Assembly: GCA_963807865.1 (NCBI GenBank)
Contig: CAWEDK010000001.1
Span: forward strand, 31,772-95,771
Length of the DNA stretch: 64,000 nt
Direction: 5' to 3'
Source: VAZQ01 sp963807865
Lineage (GTDB): Bacteria > Pseudomonadota > Alphaproteobacteria > Rhizobiales > Xanthobacteraceae
Made by a program: the position numbers and the translations under genes. Under the pieces are notes generated by a model. It was not told where the DNA came from and made no database searches. It saw only the letters and a list, made by a program, of their open reading frames with translations. This document shows, piece after piece, positions 63,586 through 64,000 of this stretch. How positions within the stretch are numbered: the first letter of the stretch is position 1; every line of letters begins with the position of its first letter.

Positions 63586-64000
63586 TCAGAATTGCTGGAT
63601 GCCCGCGGCGCGAATGGCAGCGGCCATTTTCGCGGGTTCACTGTCGGCGTATTTCGCCAGGTATTCCGGCGAGCGCGTGTCGGGCGCAGCCACGTTTGCG
63701 ACGATGTCCTTGAAGCGCTCATGCACCCACGGCGTGTCGAGCGTCGTCGCCAGCGCGGCGTTGAGCTTGGCGATGATCGGCTGCGGCGTTCCCTTGGGGA
63801 AGAACAGCCCGAACCAGGTGTTGACCTCGAAGTCGGGGAGGCCCTGCTCGCGGTGCTCCGCAGGTTGGGCATTTCGGGCGAGCGTTCGCGCTGCAGAATG
63901 GCGATGCCCTTGACCGAATTGCCGTCGAGCAGCGGCTTGCCGGTCGGGCTCAGCGTGCAGATGTAGTCGTAGCGGCCGGCGATCAAATCCTGCATCGCCG
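63586..64000 (-). CDS. Bug/TctC family substrate-binding protein, C-terminal part (runs off window, frameshifted)
   Basis: The visible part on the minus strand reads IAGRYDYICTLSPTGKPLLDGNSVKGIAILQRERSPEMPNLR, then in the next frame the typical NTWFGLFFPKGTPQPIIAKLNAAL region, and later an ending AAAIRAAGIQQF with the stop at 63586-63588. This is the second half of a Bug family binding protein like the preceding convergent gene, but it is not a recent duplicate. Two or more indels lie between 63660 and 63870. The N-terminus is outside the window. Confidence 0.78.
   Translation of the reverse strand, partial: GDAGFDRRPLRLHLHAEPDRQAAARRQFGQGHRHSAARTLARNAQPAEHREQGLPDFEVNTWFGLFFPKGTPQPIIAKLNAALATTLDTPWVHERFKDIVANVAAPDTRSPEYLAKYADSEPAKMAAAIRAAGIQQF

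Noticed and set aside
340..63995. Programmed ribosomal frameshifting as the cause of the many frame breaks
   Set aside because: The breaks occur at unrelated sites in unrelated families, lack a common slippery heptamer, and need both directions; error is simpler.
340..63995. Large-scale pseudogenisation of the region
   Set aside because: Apart from single-base indels the proteins keep all catalytic residues and have no in-frame stops, and housekeeping genes are affected equally.
1..64000. tRNA, rRNA or CRISPR features
   Set aside because: No cloverleaf-consistent T-loop/anticodon patterns, rRNA-like stretches or regularly spaced direct repeats were seen on either strand; short tRNAs could still be missed by eye.

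Overview
The window is high-GC DNA (by eye roughly two thirds G+C) from an alphaproteobacterium, most likely Hyphomicrobiales/Rhizobiales of the Bradyrhizobium/Xanthobacteraceae kind. The evidence is a MucR/Ros regulator, DUF1491, DUF2336, DUF5330 and DUF6456 proteins, a YcgN cysteine-cluster protein, a PBP1A-type synthase, and palindromic 'GTCATGCCCGCG...' intergenic repeats. No rRNA, tRNA, CRISPR array or complete insertion sequence was found.

Layout. (1) 1-20.8 kb is a large catabolic region. A minus-strand run coupled by 4-bp overlaps holds a flavin oxidoreductase, two enoyl-CoA hydratases, a CaiB-type CoA-transferase and the edge of an acyl-CoA ligase. It is followed by an alpha/beta-hydrolase-OsmC fusion, a Rieske oxygenase and an SsuA-like binding protein. 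Divergently, on the plus strand, lie a recombinase-like HTH protein, an SsuBC-like ABC importer, a cupin, a second Rieske oxygenase paralogous to the first, two SDR dehydrogenases, an alpha/beta hydrolase, an IclR regulator, a ThDP enzyme, a pentapeptide-repeat protein, a 6PGDH-like dehydrogenase, a two-module VOC (extradiol-dioxygenase-like) protein and a LivK-type binding protein. Together these look like uptake, ring oxygenation, ring cleavage and CoA-dependent side-chain degradation of an unidentified aromatic acid. (2) 20.8-33.7 kb is mixed: lipoprotein, hydrolases, an L,D-transpeptidase, an ArsR/SRPBCC module, a haloacid dehalogenase, a glycosyltransferase-39-like membrane protein and superoxide dismutase. 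(3) 34-49.2 kb is conserved alphaproteobacterial core: msrB, mucR, DUF6456, sufE, a sensor kinase, peptidoglycan-binding and DUF proteins, and a class A PBP. (4) 49.3-51.2 kb holds a HigBA toxin-antitoxin pair and a gene-poor stretch. (5) 51.2-54.9 kb has an MFS exporter and a D,D-carboxypeptidase. (6) 55.1-64 kb is a second catabolic patch: an M20-type carbamoylase/amidohydrolase, an ABC importer, a signature amidase of the nitrile-hydratase-linked type, a luciferase-like monooxygenase and two lone Bug/TctC binding proteins.

A property of the sequence dominates interpretation: about 26 genes are broken by single-base indels, mostly one-base insertions, while the rest of each protein stays intact and free of internal stops. 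This looks like uncorrected long-read error rather than decay. It is worst at 31.3-33.7 kb and 55-64 kb, and almost absent at 3.0-10.8, 18.4-25.9 and 35.4-44.9 kb. Broken genes are therefore listed across their reconstructed full span.
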